Source of the DNA: Manduca sexta
Taxonomy: Eukaryota; Arthropoda; Insecta; Lepidoptera; Sphingidae
NCBI RefSeq assembly: GCF_014839805.1
Contig: NC_051129.1
Span: forward strand, 930,001 to 994,000
Direction of reading: 5' to 3'
DNA length: 64,000 bases
The position numbers and the translations under genes are program-made. Below the pieces are notes generated by a model. That model was not told the DNA's origin. It made no database searches and worked only from the letters and a program-made list of their open reading frames with translations. Positions 26,559 to 37,383 of the stretch are shown piece by piece. Position 1 is the first letter of the stretch; each line of letters begins with the position of its first letter.

Positions 26559-26894
26559 TTAGCAGTATGACAGCAAGACGTCGAGCGTGCATGCGTTGTT
26601 GCAGCATTCGTCAGCGATTCCCCACCTCTTGCCCCGCGCCACCTCCCGCGCCGTACCCCGAGCTGTTCCCAGTGCCGCCAGAGGCCAGCCGCGAGTGCCA
26701 TATGCCGCAGCGCCGCCTGGACCAGACCGCTTCACCGCGTCCTCGTACGCCACCCTCGGGCAGAGATCCTCCAGCGTCCGCGCCAGATGTCGTCCGCAGA
26801 CCCTGACCATGACCTGAAACTCTTCTTGATCCCCGTGAGCTGAAGTAAGCGAGTACACCGTGAAAAGATAACATAACACCATGGCGAGCTTCAT
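26559..26894 (-). CDS. ILP3, divergent insulin-like precursor, beta-related
   Basis: 111 residues, the longest chain ending at the normal final Cys. Signal about 1-20, then a B chain with an extended N-terminus and Cys33 and Cys45 ([14 protein letters not shown]), KR 55-56, a long C-peptide rich in Ala/Arg/Gly, RGKR 87-90, and an A chain with Cys97, 98, 102 and 111 ([12 protein letters not shown]). The usual C-peptide W-x-W is W-P-L here, and Trp precedes the A-chain Gly. YEDAVKRSG after the B chain and CCxxAC in the A chain link it to the beta class. TATA at 26969-26977 (minus). The polyadenylation signal is probably ATTAAA at 26525-26530. It pairs with ILP4. Confidence 0.93.
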   Translation of the reverse strand: MKLAMVLCYLFTVYSLTSAHGDQEEFQVMVRVCGRHLARTLEDLCPRVAYEDAVKRSGPGGAAAYGTRGWPLAALGTARGTAREVARGKRWGIADECCNNACTLDVLLSYC

Positions 26895-27314
26895 GTTTAC
26901 TGCTGCTTGTGAGCTACTGATGTTTCGTGAGAGAACGAGTGAATGTGGTAGATGTGCGGAACAGTAGCCTTTATATAGCAGCGAAGATGTTTAATATTCA
27001 GATGTGGACTCTTACCTGATTACACTCTAATTAACTTTGAGGTTACACGTACAAAGTATATAGCTGACATTATTATTTAGAGCAGCAATTAATCCATCGA
27101 TATTCAGTCTAGACAGATTCATTGACACGTGAACCCTCTCGACATGTCGTAGATCATCCCACCTGTGTGACGTCACAAGCTGGCGCAGGTCATAATAAAT
27201 ATTATGAATATTAATATTATCCATGTATAAAAGCTATAGGGGTACACATTGTAATCACATTCACACTCCGCCTTCGAGACAGCATCAAGCACTCTACTTT
27301 CAATAACAAAAATC
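26895..27314. promoter_or_regulatory. Divergent promoter region, ILP3/ILP4
   Basis: ILP3 side (minus): TTAATATTCA box 26991-27000, TATA 26969-26977, initiator-like TACCACATTCAC 26950-26939. ILP4 side (plus): TGAATATTAAT 27205-27215, TATAAAA 27226-27232, ATCACATTCAC 27254-27264. In the middle a TCGATATTCAGTCTAGACAG motif lies near 27097-27116, and a perfect CRE-like TGACGTCA sits at 27168-27175, next to GATCATCCCACCTG. The same elements recur, inverted, in pairs 5-8. Confidence 0.75.
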
Positions 27315-27608
27315 ATGAAGTTCGCCCTAGCCCTGATCTGCCTGTTCGCGCTGTTGTCGCTGGCTTGTGGTCAGATGGCGCGAGTGTACTGCGGCCGGCG
27401 ACTGGCGCAGACCCTGGCCGTGCTCTGCCCGGAGATGGAAGAGGAAAGCGCGGTGAAGCGGTCTGATGGCGATCTCAGTGGTGCTGCGATGTACGGCACT
27501 CGTGACTGGCGCTGGGCGTCCCTGGGCGCAGCGCGAGGCAAGAGAGGAGTCGTCGAGGAGTGCTGCGACCAACCGTGCACGCTCGACACGCTGTTAAGTT
27601 ACTGCTAG
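27315..27608 (+). CDS. ILP4, insulin-like precursor, alpha class
   Basis: 97 residues: signal about 1-19, B chain with Cys26 and Cys38 ([17 protein letters not shown]), KR 48-49, W65-R-W67, RGKR 74-77, A chain 78-97 with CCDQPC and the ending TLLSYC. Relative to the alpha genes on the right it has small changes ([24 protein letters not shown]). Its promoter carries the TGACGTCA element shared with ILP9, 11, 13 and 15, although it lies in opposite orientation to them. Polyadenylation signal 27648-27653. It pairs with ILP3. Confidence 0.95.
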   Translation: MKFALALICLFALLSLACGQMARVYCGRRLAQTLAVLCPEMEEESAVKRSDGDLSGAAMYGTRDWRWASLGAARGKRGVVEECCDQPCTLDTLLSYC

Positions 27609-28681
27609 TACTTTCTGTGATGCGAGATTGTTGGTCATGCTATTATGAATAAATGTTGATTAAATTTTAAATTTATTCTATTTTTTATGAATATTTATTC
27701 CTATTATATTTTTGTCCTAGAGTGCTCCATATCTCCTGCTTTTCAAGGGTGATGATTTTTCATATAAGATACAATCGGATTTAATTCTAAAATACTGCTG
27801 TCTCTAAATAGTTGTTTATTACTGATTTATACAAACGCGATTGAAATACTTATACCATACCTTTTTACTTTTGTAAATTACTCGCAAATATAGTAAAAAA
27901 TAATATTGAACTGATATTTAATGGAGGACTTCCTTTGGCTGATGATACATTTTGTAGCTAGGTTCTTATATAACTCCACAATTCCTTATTTTACTATACA
28001 TGAAATAATAGGAAATGAATGAAAAGAATAGCACATGTTAAAAACAGGATTACAATAAACACGTCATGGTTATAGATAACTCTACAACGTTATGGACTAT
28101 TTGACAATGTCCTAAAGACATAAATAGTCGGAATAGGGGACCGGCCTATGCTTGATTTTGTACATTATTCTATATGTAATAGTTAATAATACGAAAAAGA
28201 TGCACTCCTGCGAAAACTGCATAACAATTGGTTAAAAAATGAGCGAGTAATTCATATTTAAAAGATTGTAACGTGCAGAAGTGGGCGCGATGTGGGGATA
28301 TCGCTTCATCTCTTTTTTCGCACGCGTCGTAATTCCCGATGACGTCACATGTGGATATTTCGTCTCTTTTCTGTTTCTTGTTAATTACCCCTTCCACCGA
28401 AATTCAAAGACTTATAACTTGTTGATTTTTTACCGGATTTTAATAATTCCTTCTGTGTTATAATTTATATTATGTAAATATTTGATAATAGTAAAGAACA
28501 AAAACGAGTCCGATACCCTATTATGATATCTAGCAAGAGACGTTGTTTAGATATTTTAATAAAACTTATATCGGGTATTATTGGTTCTGTTATTCTGTGT
28601 TGCACTTCCTCCAGTTCGATAATTATAATTATAATCGATTGATGTTTTCATATTAGCTAATGGAAGTATTAGAATTGCAAT

Positions 28682-28771
28682 TGGAGAAGGGTTGCTAGAG
28701 ACCGAGCACAATGGAAATCGCTAGAAGAGGCCTTTGCCAACAGGCACAATGAACTTAGAGATATATTGTAA
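28682..28771 (+). pseudogene. C-terminal fragment of a non-LTR retrotransposon polyprotein
   Basis: Thirty codons read W-R-R-V-A-R-D-R-A-Q-W-K-S-L-E-E-A-F and then end in a stop at 28769-28771. A closing segment of this kind (WRR-V-A-x-D-R-x-x-W, then x-x-L-E-E-A-F) ends the endonuclease/reverse-transcriptase frame of many insect non-LTR elements, probably RTE-like. No catalytic domain precedes it, so it is a dead 5'-truncated insertion. Confidence 0.7.
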
Positions 28772-29504
28772 TGAGAGGTATAGCACAAAAAGAAAAGTGA
28801 AAGCAGTTCAGGATAGGAGGCTTATTATTATTATAATGTCAGTATTGTCTCTGGGAAAGATAAAAATGTAAAAATTAACAGAAAAAATATCTTGAAATAT
28901 ATCCGAGCACTATCGACCAGTAAGCAAGGTCATCTAGAGCAGGATCTATAAAAAAATACTGGTTTTTCATACATTTCAAGTACCTAAAGTATATTATTAT
29001 TGTTTTTGTGATGTTATTTTTTAAATAAGAAAATAGGGTTATTGTTAGACCTTTCGTTAAAAAATCTACACTAACAAGAAAAACTTTTAAATCTTAAAAC
29101 TTCTTGGCTCCAAAAGCGAATAGGAATTGAGGCTTTATCGACTCTTCCATTAGGCGCATTTTAGGGTTTTAGGTTACTTTCTAAAAACAATGCAATTTTT
29201 TCCTATCATTAACAGTGTATTATTCCCAAGATCTAATTAGAATGTAAATTATGTTTAGGATTGCATCCGTTAAGTACTGTCTTCTTTCCGTGACAAATAT
29301 CTGTTACTTTATTATGATGCTTGAGTAAGAGTTTAGTCGGGGTTTTTAATTTTGCTCTATTAAAGGGAGAGACGTAGATGTGTTAATTTTGATATCTCAG
29401 CAATGTGTATAAGCAATATGGTACGTAAATTCAGCATGGAAAATGTGCAAATTATATATCCCGGCCATTATGATCATATAAAAAGAACTTAAAAGAAAAA
29501 AATA

Positions 29505-29690
29505 CATTTGAGTTGTCTAGTGGTGAAAGAAAATATCTTGAAGAAACCTGTATACCGGAGAAAACCTCATAACTTCGAAGTTATATGAAGGCTGCCAACC
29601 CACATTAGGTCAGCGTATTGGACAAAGGACTAAATCCTTTTAGTAGTAGTGGAGGCCCGTTCAGAGCAATGGTATAATTATTATGAGAAA
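29505..29690 (+). repeat. Decayed SINE S1 fragment
   Basis: Sequence 'gtggtgaaagaaaatatcttgaagaaacctgtat' to 'actaaatccttttagtagtagtggaggcccg' follows the body of the S1 SINE at 16.2-16.5 kb with many changes. The tRNA head is missing. Confidence 0.55.
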
Positions 29691-30155
29691 ACTTTATTAA
29701 ACTTGGAGTACCATTTTTGTCTGAGAAGACAGAGCTAGCAGATAGTTTGTTGTCAATGTGGTTGCTGGAATTAAAACATGCCGTTGTTAATTCCACAGAT
29801 AACTTGAAAACAAAAATTGTTAGTCGCCGGCAATTTCAGTAAATATAAATTGTCACGTCTGTGCAGCATCTTATATGGAAAAGAATTCATTTTTATTTTC
29901 TATTCTCTCGATCTATCTGGAACTAAAACCCAGGATGTCTTAAGGGATGAGTTTTTGACAATGAGCAAAAAACACACATTTCTTTTGTGGCTTCATATGT
30001 ACAACTTCATAGGTCCCAGGTCAAAGTATGTAGCTGGACTAGACCAATTTCATGTGCTAAAATAATACAAATTGACGAGATTATAAAAAGAAAATTTTGT
30101 TAGATCTTATCATTTATTCAAAATATCACAGAAGGGTATGACGTAGTAATGACGG

Positions 30156-30440
30156 TCAACAGTATGTAATTAGCTCTTCGAGCATGCAGGCCTTCTCGCA
30201 GCACTCCTCGACGATTCCCCTTTTGCCACGTGCGCCTCCTAGCGCCGCCCAGCGCCAGTCGCGGGAAGCACCCGCAGCGTCGCCTGCACCAGACCGCTTC
30301 ACCACCTCTTCATACTCCAACTCCGAGCAGAGTCCCGCCAGCGTTCGTGCCAATCGCCGTCCGCAGAACCTCTGCGTTCCCTGAGCTGCAGCGAGCGAGT
30401 ACAGTGCAAGCAGGCAACACAACACCACCGCGAGCTTCAT
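30156..30440 (-). CDS. ILP5, insulin-like precursor, beta class
   Basis: 94 residues: signal about 1-20, B chain with Cys26 and Cys38 ([16 protein letters not shown]), KR 48-49, W62-R-W64, RGKR 71-74, A chain 75-94 with Cys80, 81, 85 and 94. The A chain reads GIVEECCEKACMLEELITYC; Met replaces the Thr found after the third Cys in its relatives. It is closest to ILP16 and ILP7. TATA 30518-30524 and initiator-like ATCACTCATTCAC 30497-30485, both on the minus strand. Polyadenylation signal 30113-30118. It pairs with ILP6. Confidence 0.95.
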   Translation of the reverse strand: MKLAVVLCCLLALYSLAAAQGTQRFCGRRLARTLAGLCSELEYEEVVKRSGAGDAAGASRDWRWAALGGARGKRGIVEECCEKACMLEELITYC

Positions 30441-30866
30441 GTTTACTGATGCTGGAGAGCTGCTGATGTACCGGGATAGATAAAGTGAATGAGTGATTGA
30501 TGAACGGAACTGTAGCCTTTTATAACTGAGGAAAGTAATTAATATTCAGACGTGGGCATTTCCGTGGGAATGCTCTAATAAGGTTTTACACAGTACAATA
30601 TAGCGTAAGTATAACGCATTGTTGTTTAGGGCCGCAAGTAATTAATCGATATTTAGTCTAGACTTTTGACAGATTCATTCACATGTGAACCATTTTAGCG
30701 CGTTTCTAATTATTCCAATCATATCACATATTACTTATACCTTACAAATTACGCGTAGGTCTACCTGCATACTAATTGATTTCTACGTATAAAAACCATA
30801 AAATCTCTCTCTTTAATCACATTCACGCCTTGTCTATTGTGACATCAAGTATTCCATTTCAACACC
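30441..30866. promoter_or_regulatory. Divergent promoter region, ILP5/ILP6
   Basis: ILP5 side (minus): 'cccacgtctgaatattaattac' box near 30530-30560, TATA 30518-30524. ILP6 side (plus): a weaker CATACTAATTGAT box, TATAAAA 30788-30794 and ATCACATTCAC 30816-30826. The central TCGATATTTAGTCTAGAC motif is at 30646-30663. No TGACGTCA is present. The ILP6 half resembles, inverted, the ILP17 half of pair 9 ('acgcgtaggtctacctg'). Confidence 0.75.
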
Positions 30867-31148
30867 ATGAAATTTGGTCTGATCTTGGTTTGTTTGGTGG
30901 CGTTGTGGAATATGGCTGTGGGTCAGATGGCGCGCGTGTATTGTGGGCGGCGCCTGGTGCGGACCCTGGCGACCCTCTGTCCGGAACTGGAGGAGGAGGG
31001 CGTGATGAAGCGTGCAGGAGATGACGCCGGTCCGTACGGTGCTCACCGATGGCGCTGGGCGCTGCGAGGCGCGCGCGGCAAGAGAGGAGTCGCCGACGAG
31101 TGCTGCGAGAAACCCTGCACCTTGGATGTCCTACTCAGTTACTGCTAG
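30867..31148 (+). CDS. ILP6, insulin-like precursor, alpha-prime class
   Basis: 93 residues: signal about 1-19, B chain with Cys26 and Cys38 ([17 protein letters not shown]), KR 48-49 followed by [10 protein letters not shown]62-R-W64, RGKR 70-73, A chain 74-93 starting [11 protein letters not shown]. It is nearly identical to ILP17, about 22 kb away in the opposite orientation, including the start of the promoter. Val31 replaces the usual Ala. Polyadenylation signal 31192-31197. It pairs with ILP5. Confidence 0.95.
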   Translation: MKFGLILVCLVALWNMAVGQMARVYCGRRLVRTLATLCPELEEEGVMKRAGDDAGPYGAHRWRWALRGARGKRGVADECCEKPCTLDVLLSYC

Positions 31149-33829
31149 CGTCTATCCTATAATATCACTGAATTTATTATGATCTGCTGTAAATAAATAA
31201 TGTTATTATATAACTTGTATTTTTAACCCTTATTTATTTTATTGGTGCTTTTTATTAGGTTTAAAGTGGGCCTATTGAAATGTTTTAAAACAGTAGCGAC
31301 ACCTCCCAGCACTCCCATAGGCTCGGAGTACATGGCACTGTGACGGCTCATGGCGCCCAGTAAAATATAATACTTACTAATATCAAAGGCCGTAAAGTCA
31401 CTGTACCGTGCCAGTAAAATCATTGTATTTTATATCCTTGACTTCAAAAGGTTCCACTTTAAACACTTTATCTGATATAAAGAAAGCAACTCAGCTATCA
31501 CTTCATTGTTGTCGCCATCCGATGGCGTACAAATGCAGCACATAAACAATGCCCACGCGGACGGGCCCGCAGGACGCCGCTAGTGGACGACTCAATCGTG
31601 AACTATCTTCCAATAGATATTGTACAAAGAGCGTGGAATTGTTGTGGCTTTCGATACTTTCTTTTTATTTGTGCCGATGTTAACTGACCTTCAATTACCT
31701 GTTTTGATATAATTTTTATTTATGGTAGGAGACTGGGAAGAAGATATATAAGGCGAGTGTGGATTGAAGACTCGGTGGGGTCAACCAGACCGAAACTTCG
31801 AATATCAGATATCTGACCTTCTCTGAAAAATGCAGGTCAAATACTTTTGGAACTGGAACCGGGGGGTGGTATAAGGTGATTAATCAAAGTTGAAGACGCG
31901 AAAGAAATGTTTCATAATCAAACTAAGTAGCAATTCTTAGTCTATGCCTACTTTTATGGGATAGATATCTGATATTATGTATGTATGATGTCATTCGTTA
32001 CTTTAGTCGGGCAAAGGATCGAAAGATCCTAAATGTTATTGCCAAGAGATGGTCAACCTCGCGTCAGGTAGACTGCAGGGGCCTTATTCTCTATCCCGCA
32101 CGTTATTTTAACAGTGCGTAACAAGCACGTAACACAACGCGTCATTTTTAGGACTATAGAAATTTGACTTACAGAATACCATTCCACGCACATTTCTCGG
32201 AGATAACATGACACGGCCGCGTTACGCGTTTACACTATCATACAGAATAAGGGCCCTGGTTGTAAAAATTACTACAAGATAACGTAAAGGTTTTTGTAAT
32301 TATATGCATAAAACGAGCTTTGTGCCCATCTCAAAATGAAATTTCAAGAGTAGGGTAAGGTATATCACCAATTGCACTATGGCTGTATTGTACTCACAGG
32401 ATCTGCTACGAGATTCAGAGCGGGATAATCTTTAATATTATTATTATTAGTATTTATGCGGATTAAATGTGTATAGAGTTAATAGATTCCACGGCCCGTC
32501 TCATTGCTTTTCGCGAGTCGTTATTGTCTAGTTTAAGACGTGTTTAAGACGGTCGAGGAATTTCGCGAAGTGATTTAAATACGACTATAAGGAAGTTTAT
32601 CCGCTTGGAGTTTGGTTAGTTTAAGGATTTTTTAAATAGATTTTTTTCTACCTGTATTAAATAGTTTTTTTTTGATCCTGGAAAAGTGCCATGGATTGAT
32701 TTAATGGAATTGAATGGGGACGAAGTCAACAGGAAATCCGAGCTACGAAGAAACAAAAGGATAAAAGTCTAGATAAGTTTAAAAACTTTAAGAGCCGTGT
32801 AGGTCATATGTATGGAACTTATAATTTGATTGTCATTATCAATTGATGATTTAAGTATATTTCGCATAATATACTATCTGATTTTACCCCCTTGTCTATT
32901 TGAAATATCATATAATTTATAATTTTGATTAATAACATTTATTCACCAAGGATTCATCATCACAGATTCAATGTCGTAATTTATTAGGAAGTCAGGCATT
33001 AAAGGATAATTAATTAACTAAATAAGTCGAAAAACTACATAACGCGCCTTTATTTCCTAAGGGATAAGCAGAAACGCATCTGTTGCAGCTATGCCCCGAC
33101 AAGCTTATTTTAGGCCCACGATATAGGTGATGACCTATGACATTACATAGGTACAGAAAAAACAATTAAACTCTGTCACTAAAATCCCCAAAACATAAAT
33201 GTATTTGTCTTTTAACTTTATTATAAAGTAACGAGTAGTACTTTAACATTCTCGCGTTGAAGGACCGCCAAAGAAGTATTTTCATCTCCTCAGGTCCGGA
33301 ATTCGGTTATCTGTTATGCTTATCTGCTGTAAGATGATGAGGAGTTGGGTACTCCGCAGACCACTTGACGTGGCATCAGCTCGAGGTTGCTATGACTTAG
33401 AAATACCATCGCAGGAACAGTACACTTAATTTCAAATCGATCGGAATTGTGAAAATAGGAAATTAGCATATATTCATACGCCAGAATAGATTTTCATAAA
33501 TAATAGCTAGAATTATCTGGATCACATTAGCTGTCAAGTAGAAAACGCATCAAAATCGGTTTATTCGTTTGTCATTTAAACTTATAACACCGCTCTTTTT
33601 GCGTTCATATAAATAAAAACAGATATTGTGATTACTTGTACTGGGAATTAAATGTAAACCCTCATGTTTTTCAATCCAAGTACGTTCTACTGTGCAAATG
33701 ACACCAATTAGGTGATAGCAGAGGACAAAGCCTATATAAGAAGAAACTATAAAAAACTAAAAATATTGTTATAGGTATTATCATTTATTCAAAATATCAC
33801 AGAAGAAGAGTAGTTGGCGAAAGTGACGG
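31149..33829. other. Intergenic region between pairs 3 and 4
   Basis: No gene is recognised. A short inverted-repeat element sits at 32076-32257. The rest is AT-rich, with a slightly GC-rich patch near 31.55-31.6 kb that I cannot assign. Confidence 0.5.
32076..32257. mobile_element. Short terminal-inverted-repeat element (MITE-like)
   Basis: The left end reads 'ggggccttattctctat' and the right end, reversed, 'gggcccttattctgtatg'. The inner 'gttacgcgtttacactatc' and 'acaacgcgtcatttttagga' are typical of short non-coding DNA elements scattered in lepidopteran genomes. There is no transposase frame. The target duplication is not obvious. Confidence 0.6.
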
Positions 33830-34114
33830 TCAGCAGTATGTGATCAGCTCATCGAGCGTACAGGCCCTCTCGCAGCACTCCTCGACGACTCCTCTCTTGC
33901 CGCGCGCACCTCCCAGCGCCGCCCAGCGCCAGCCGCGAGTACCATCCGCAGGGTCGCCATCACCAGACCTCTTCACCACGTCTTCATACTCCACCTCGGA
34001 GCAGAGCCCCGCCAAAGTCCGGGCCAGCCGTCGCCCACAAAACCTCTGCGCTCCTTGGACTTCAGCCAGCGAGCACAGCACGAACAAGCAACACAACACA
34101 ACAGCGAGCTTCAT
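33830..34114 (-). CDS. ILP7, insulin-like precursor, beta class
   Basis: 94 residues from the ATG at 34114; the frame is open 35 codons further upstream, but those codons cover the TATA box and 5' UTR. Signal about 1-20, B chain with Cys26 and Cys38 ([16 protein letters not shown]), KR 48-49, W62-R-W64, RGKR 71-74, A chain 75-94 ([20 protein letters not shown]). ILP8 is its nearest relative and lies head-to-head with it, so the pair is an inverted duplicate with both members beta. TATA 34189-34195 on the minus strand, polyadenylation signal 33784-33789. Confidence 0.95.
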   Translation of the reverse strand: MKLAVVLCCLFVLCSLAEVQGAQRFCGRRLARTLAGLCSEVEYEDVVKRSGDGDPADGTRGWRWAALGGARGKRGVVEECCERACTLDELITYC

Positions 34115-34370
34115 GTTTACTGATGCTGGGAGTTGTTGATGTTTTGGGAGAGAACGAGTGAATGTGCTGATCATTTGAAATGTAGGGGTTTTATAGGTAA
34201 TATTGTAATTAGTATTCAAGGTTAAGACCTACGCCTATTTTGTGACGTCGTGTATGTGGGATGCAGGTACTAACACTTCAGGAAAAAATCATGTCATACT
34301 CAATTTGATAACATATTGCGATTATTGACCTCGAAAGTATTTTATAAGAAAGTAATATCTACAAGTAATT

Positions 34371-34577
34371 ATTATGATCGCTTGCTTTATCCGTGAAGGG
34401 AAACATCGTGAGGAAACCTGCACATCTGAAGTTCTCCATTAAAAAAGTGTGTGAATTCTACCAAGTTGCACTAGGCCATGCGTGGTGGTCTGAGGCCTTA
34501 ACCCTTTCAGTAGAGGAGGCCCGTGCCCAGCAGTGGGACAGTATATCAAGGGCTCATATTATTATTAATTATTATGA
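34371..34577 (+). repeat. SINE S1, 5'-truncated
   Basis: The stretch from 'gtgaagggaaacatcgtgaggaaacctgcac' through 'gcactaggccatgcgtggtgg' to 'gaggcccgtgcccagcagtggg' matches the body of the S1 copy at 16.2-16.5 kb. It ends in ATTATT. The tRNA head is missing. The 73-codon frame over it is not a gene. Confidence 0.7.
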
Positions 34578-34857
34578 TCATAAAGCGTTTAAGGGATTCT
34601 ATCAGTGTTTGTAAATCTGAGTTGATGCAAATGCGACGCATATCACGCGACGGTGTACACAGCGGGAATGGAAATTAAGCTCAAGCCGATGAATTTCAAT
34701 AATTGTGTTTACAAACCACTTAAGAGATATTCATAGTTTGTAAGAAGATTATTTAAATATAAATAAAAAACATGTATATGTACTACACCCTCAAAAATAT
34801 GTGCTAGAATTATTTTCCTCATAGAAACTCAATATTTTGTACATCTATCTATACATA

Positions 34858-35062
34858 TTATAACAGAGTCCTCTTTTCTGTCTGTCTGTATGTTATAGAT
34901 TTTCTCAAAATCTCAAATACTGAAAGGATTTTATGAACTTTGGTATGGAGATAGTTTAAGATCCTGGGAAGGTTATAGGCTACTTTCTATCCCTGAAAAT
35001 ATATAGCGGGATATTTATCCAGGAAATTTCCTTCACGCGGGCGAAGCCGCGAGCAAACCTAG
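34858..35062 (-). repeat. R3-like dispersed repeat, reverse
   Basis: The right edge 'ttcacgcgggcgaagccgcgagcaaacctagt' is the reversed family start. 'ctgtctgtctgta' marks the tail, and 'ggtatggagatag' the internal segment. It lies in the ILP7/ILP8 promoter gap. Confidence 0.65.
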
Positions 35063-35418
35063 TATTATACAATGCGTCCATCAATATGAAAACATTCGAT
35101 GTTAAAATGTTTTTTCAAATCGACTATAATGTCTTTGAAACTGTGACACAACTGTGTTAGCATAATGGCGCTCGGCGGCGCAAATAGACATCACGGCTAT
35201 ATCTACTCGAACGGGGCCTGGCTATGGGAGCGTTACAATGTAATGTATGTGATGAGCGTCATAATATGACGCCTACCTGGCTACCACCATTGTCCTAAAT
35301 ATACCCACGTCTGAATATTAATTACTATTTGCAATTATAAAACCCTACGATTCCGCTCATCTATCATTCATTCATTCGTTCTCTCCCGCAACACCAGCAT
35401 CTCCCAATATCAGTAAAC

Positions 35419-35736
35419 ATGAAGCTCTTGGTGGTGTTAAGTTGTCTGCTCGTGCTGTGCTCACTGGCTGAAGTCCAAGGAGCGCAGAGGTTCTGTGGGC
35501 GACGGCTGGCGCGGACGCTGGCGGGACTCTGCTCCGAGGTGGAGTATGAGGACGTGGTGAAGAGGTCTGGTGAAGGCGAACCTGCGGATGGTACTCGCAG
35601 CTGGCGCTGGGCGGCGCTGGGAAGTTCGCGCGGCAAGAGGAGAGTCGTCGAGGAGTGCTGCGAGAGGGCCTGCACGCTCGATGAGCTGATCACGTACTGC
35701 TGGCCGTTACTTTCGTCAACTACTCTTCTTCTGTGA
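35419..35736 (+). CDS. ILP8, insulin-like precursor, beta class, stop-loss extension
   Basis: 105 residues. The first 94 follow the family: signal about 1-20, Cys26 and Cys38, KR 48-49, W62-R-W64, RGKR 71-74, A-chain Cys80, 81, 85 and 94. The stop that follows the last Cys in its twin ILP7 (TGA) is TGG here, so translation runs on for [11 protein letters not shown] to a TGA at 35734-35736 that is 3' UTR in ILP7. The A chain also starts with Arg75 instead of Gly (RGKRR). Either change could affect processing or receptor binding; the tail follows a disulfide Cys. TATA 35336-35342, polyadenylation signal 35744-35749. It could be a decaying copy or a variant hormone. Confidence 0.9.
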   Translation: MKLLVVLSCLLVLCSLAEVQGAQRFCGRRLARTLAGLCSEVEYEDVVKRSGEGEPADGTRSWRWAALGSSRGKRRVVEECCERACTLDELITYCWPLLSSTTLLL

Positions 35737-36002
35737 TATTTTGAATAAATGATAATCTAACAATATTTCACTTTTTGTTATTTTCGTTTACTCCCTTATC
35801 GCCTTATTATAATTTGTCTAGTGCCCACGTACTTAGATTGCACCCCTTAGGTAACTGAGTAAGTATAATAATTATAATTTGCTCAATGGTGGCTTATTAC
35901 TCATTATTTCGCCACCTATCATAGTCTGGTTGGACAAGTAGCTCGTTGAGTTGTCGCGGTACTATATGACTGCGCCTTTTTTTTGTTTTTATTTTTATAT
36001 GT

Positions 36003-36245
36003 GCACAAAGTGACCCCACTGCACGTGATGGCAAGTGGAGAGTGGTCCAATAGAATGTCGACTGACTAGAGGTGATTATCCCACGGCAGTTGACACAATT
36101 ATGCCGGCCTGTTGGAACCGGATATACACAAGCTGAACCCGAAACGCGACACACTTACATGGGCCACCATCGCGGGTTTTAACACCTTGTGTACGGTGGT
36201 CGCTATCCTGGTGGATATAAAATATATCCTGCCACCTGCTGGCTA
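36003..36245 (+). repeat. Interspersed repeat R2, copy 4
   Basis: Landmarks 'agtgaccccactgcac', 'acacaattatgccggcctg', 'cgcgacacacttac' and 'gtacggtggtcgctatcc' match the other R2 copies. Confidence 0.75.
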
Positions 36246-37383
36246 ATGTCACAAAGTTTTTAATACGAGGTTCTAAACCTACCAGGTAAATATATAAGAT
36301 GTACTGAAGAAACTTTGATGTAATATTATAAAAATAGAGTTAAGATATGTAGTGGTTTTGGAAAAACCATAATCCATAAACAATTTCTATGATAAAAGCC
36401 ATAATGAAGAAGAATTATTCTGCTTATTTTAAATTTGGCACCCGCAACAACAAAAACTTGTTATACCATATTCTTCGGTTGTAATCCTCTTGTAAGGACA
36501 TTTCATTTACTTGGCTCGCAGTCTTATATAGTAAATATCTTCAAAAGATTTCATTGAGCAATATTGGATCTTCTATGACAGCGATGATACGGATTACAGA
36601 AATGAAATGACAAAAAGGTCAGATTTTAGGAAATATCTTGTTACAGAATACACAAAAACAAGAAAAAAGTGAAATAAAATTAAAAAAATAGAAAAGCCGA
36701 AATAAATATTTACATATTACAATATTTTAATCGTAACAGCATTTTGGTATACTAGTTGTTCTCCCCATGAAATTTTCCATCGGGCTCACGATTATCTTAT
36801 CACGGCAACACTGCAATAACCAAAAAAGCGATTAATTTTTACATTTCTAATAACGACATCATTCTCGTACTTAAAAGGTTTAAGTAATGAAAGCTCATTG
36901 GTACCTGATATTTCCTTGTGGGGCGTGAATTTTCAAAAACGGTAATATATCAGTTCTTTGTTTATCTACTTAGTAAAGCCAACGCAACGATCAATAGAAT
37001 TTAACAAAAAATTTAACCACCATCAAAAACTACTAACAACAAAAAATATTTCATATAACAGTCTATAATACTGGTTACCAATTTTGGAGTCAGTGACATA
37101 ACTGATGTTAAACCACATAATAATATTTTTATTGTATAATATTTGTTAATAAAATTATTTATTAATTTAGTGTAGAGGATTGTCATTGAAATTCTAAAAG
37201 GGTGTTCCGAAATTTCATTTTACTTTGGGAGAACAAGTCTATCCTACTTGAGTTGTGTAATAAGTTATATTTTCTTCATAGTCTGTTAAAAGCACAATTG
37301 AAGTCTAAATTAGTTTTAGAAAGTTTTGTTTATAAAGAGAAGCCTAAATGTCGATCACATATTTGTAGTTTGAAAAAAGAAGA

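Larger units (their letters stand above)
27609..30155. other. Intergenic region between pairs 2 and 3
   Basis: No functional gene is recognised. It contains a short C-terminal piece of a retrotransposon reverse-transcriptase frame at 28682-28771 and a decayed SINE at 29505-29690. The frame at 29817-30065 is open for 82 codons but unfamiliar. Confidence 0.5.
34115..35418. promoter_or_regulatory. Split divergent promoter region, ILP7/ILP8
   Basis: ILP7 side (minus): ATTAGTATTCA 34208-34218, TATA 34189-34195, initiator-like 34170-34158, and a one-base variant TGACGTCG at 34243-34250. ILP8 side (plus): 'cccacgtctgaatattaat' ending at 35322, TATAAAA 35336-35342, ATCATTCATTC near 35364. The 1304-bp gap is filled by a SINE fragment and a reversed R3-like repeat, so the two cores have been pushed apart by insertions. 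No alpha gene is present in this pair. Confidence 0.65.

Noticed and set aside
26567..26874. Four frames overlapping ILP3 on both strands
   Set aside because: Shadows of a GC-rich gene, full of Pro/Arg/Ala, and not supported by homology.
34115..34219. Upstream in-frame start for ILP7 (and the like for ILP9, 11, 13)
   Set aside because: The extra codons cover the TATA box or 5' UTR and would bury the signal peptide. The downstream ATG gives the family's normal MK-start signal peptide.
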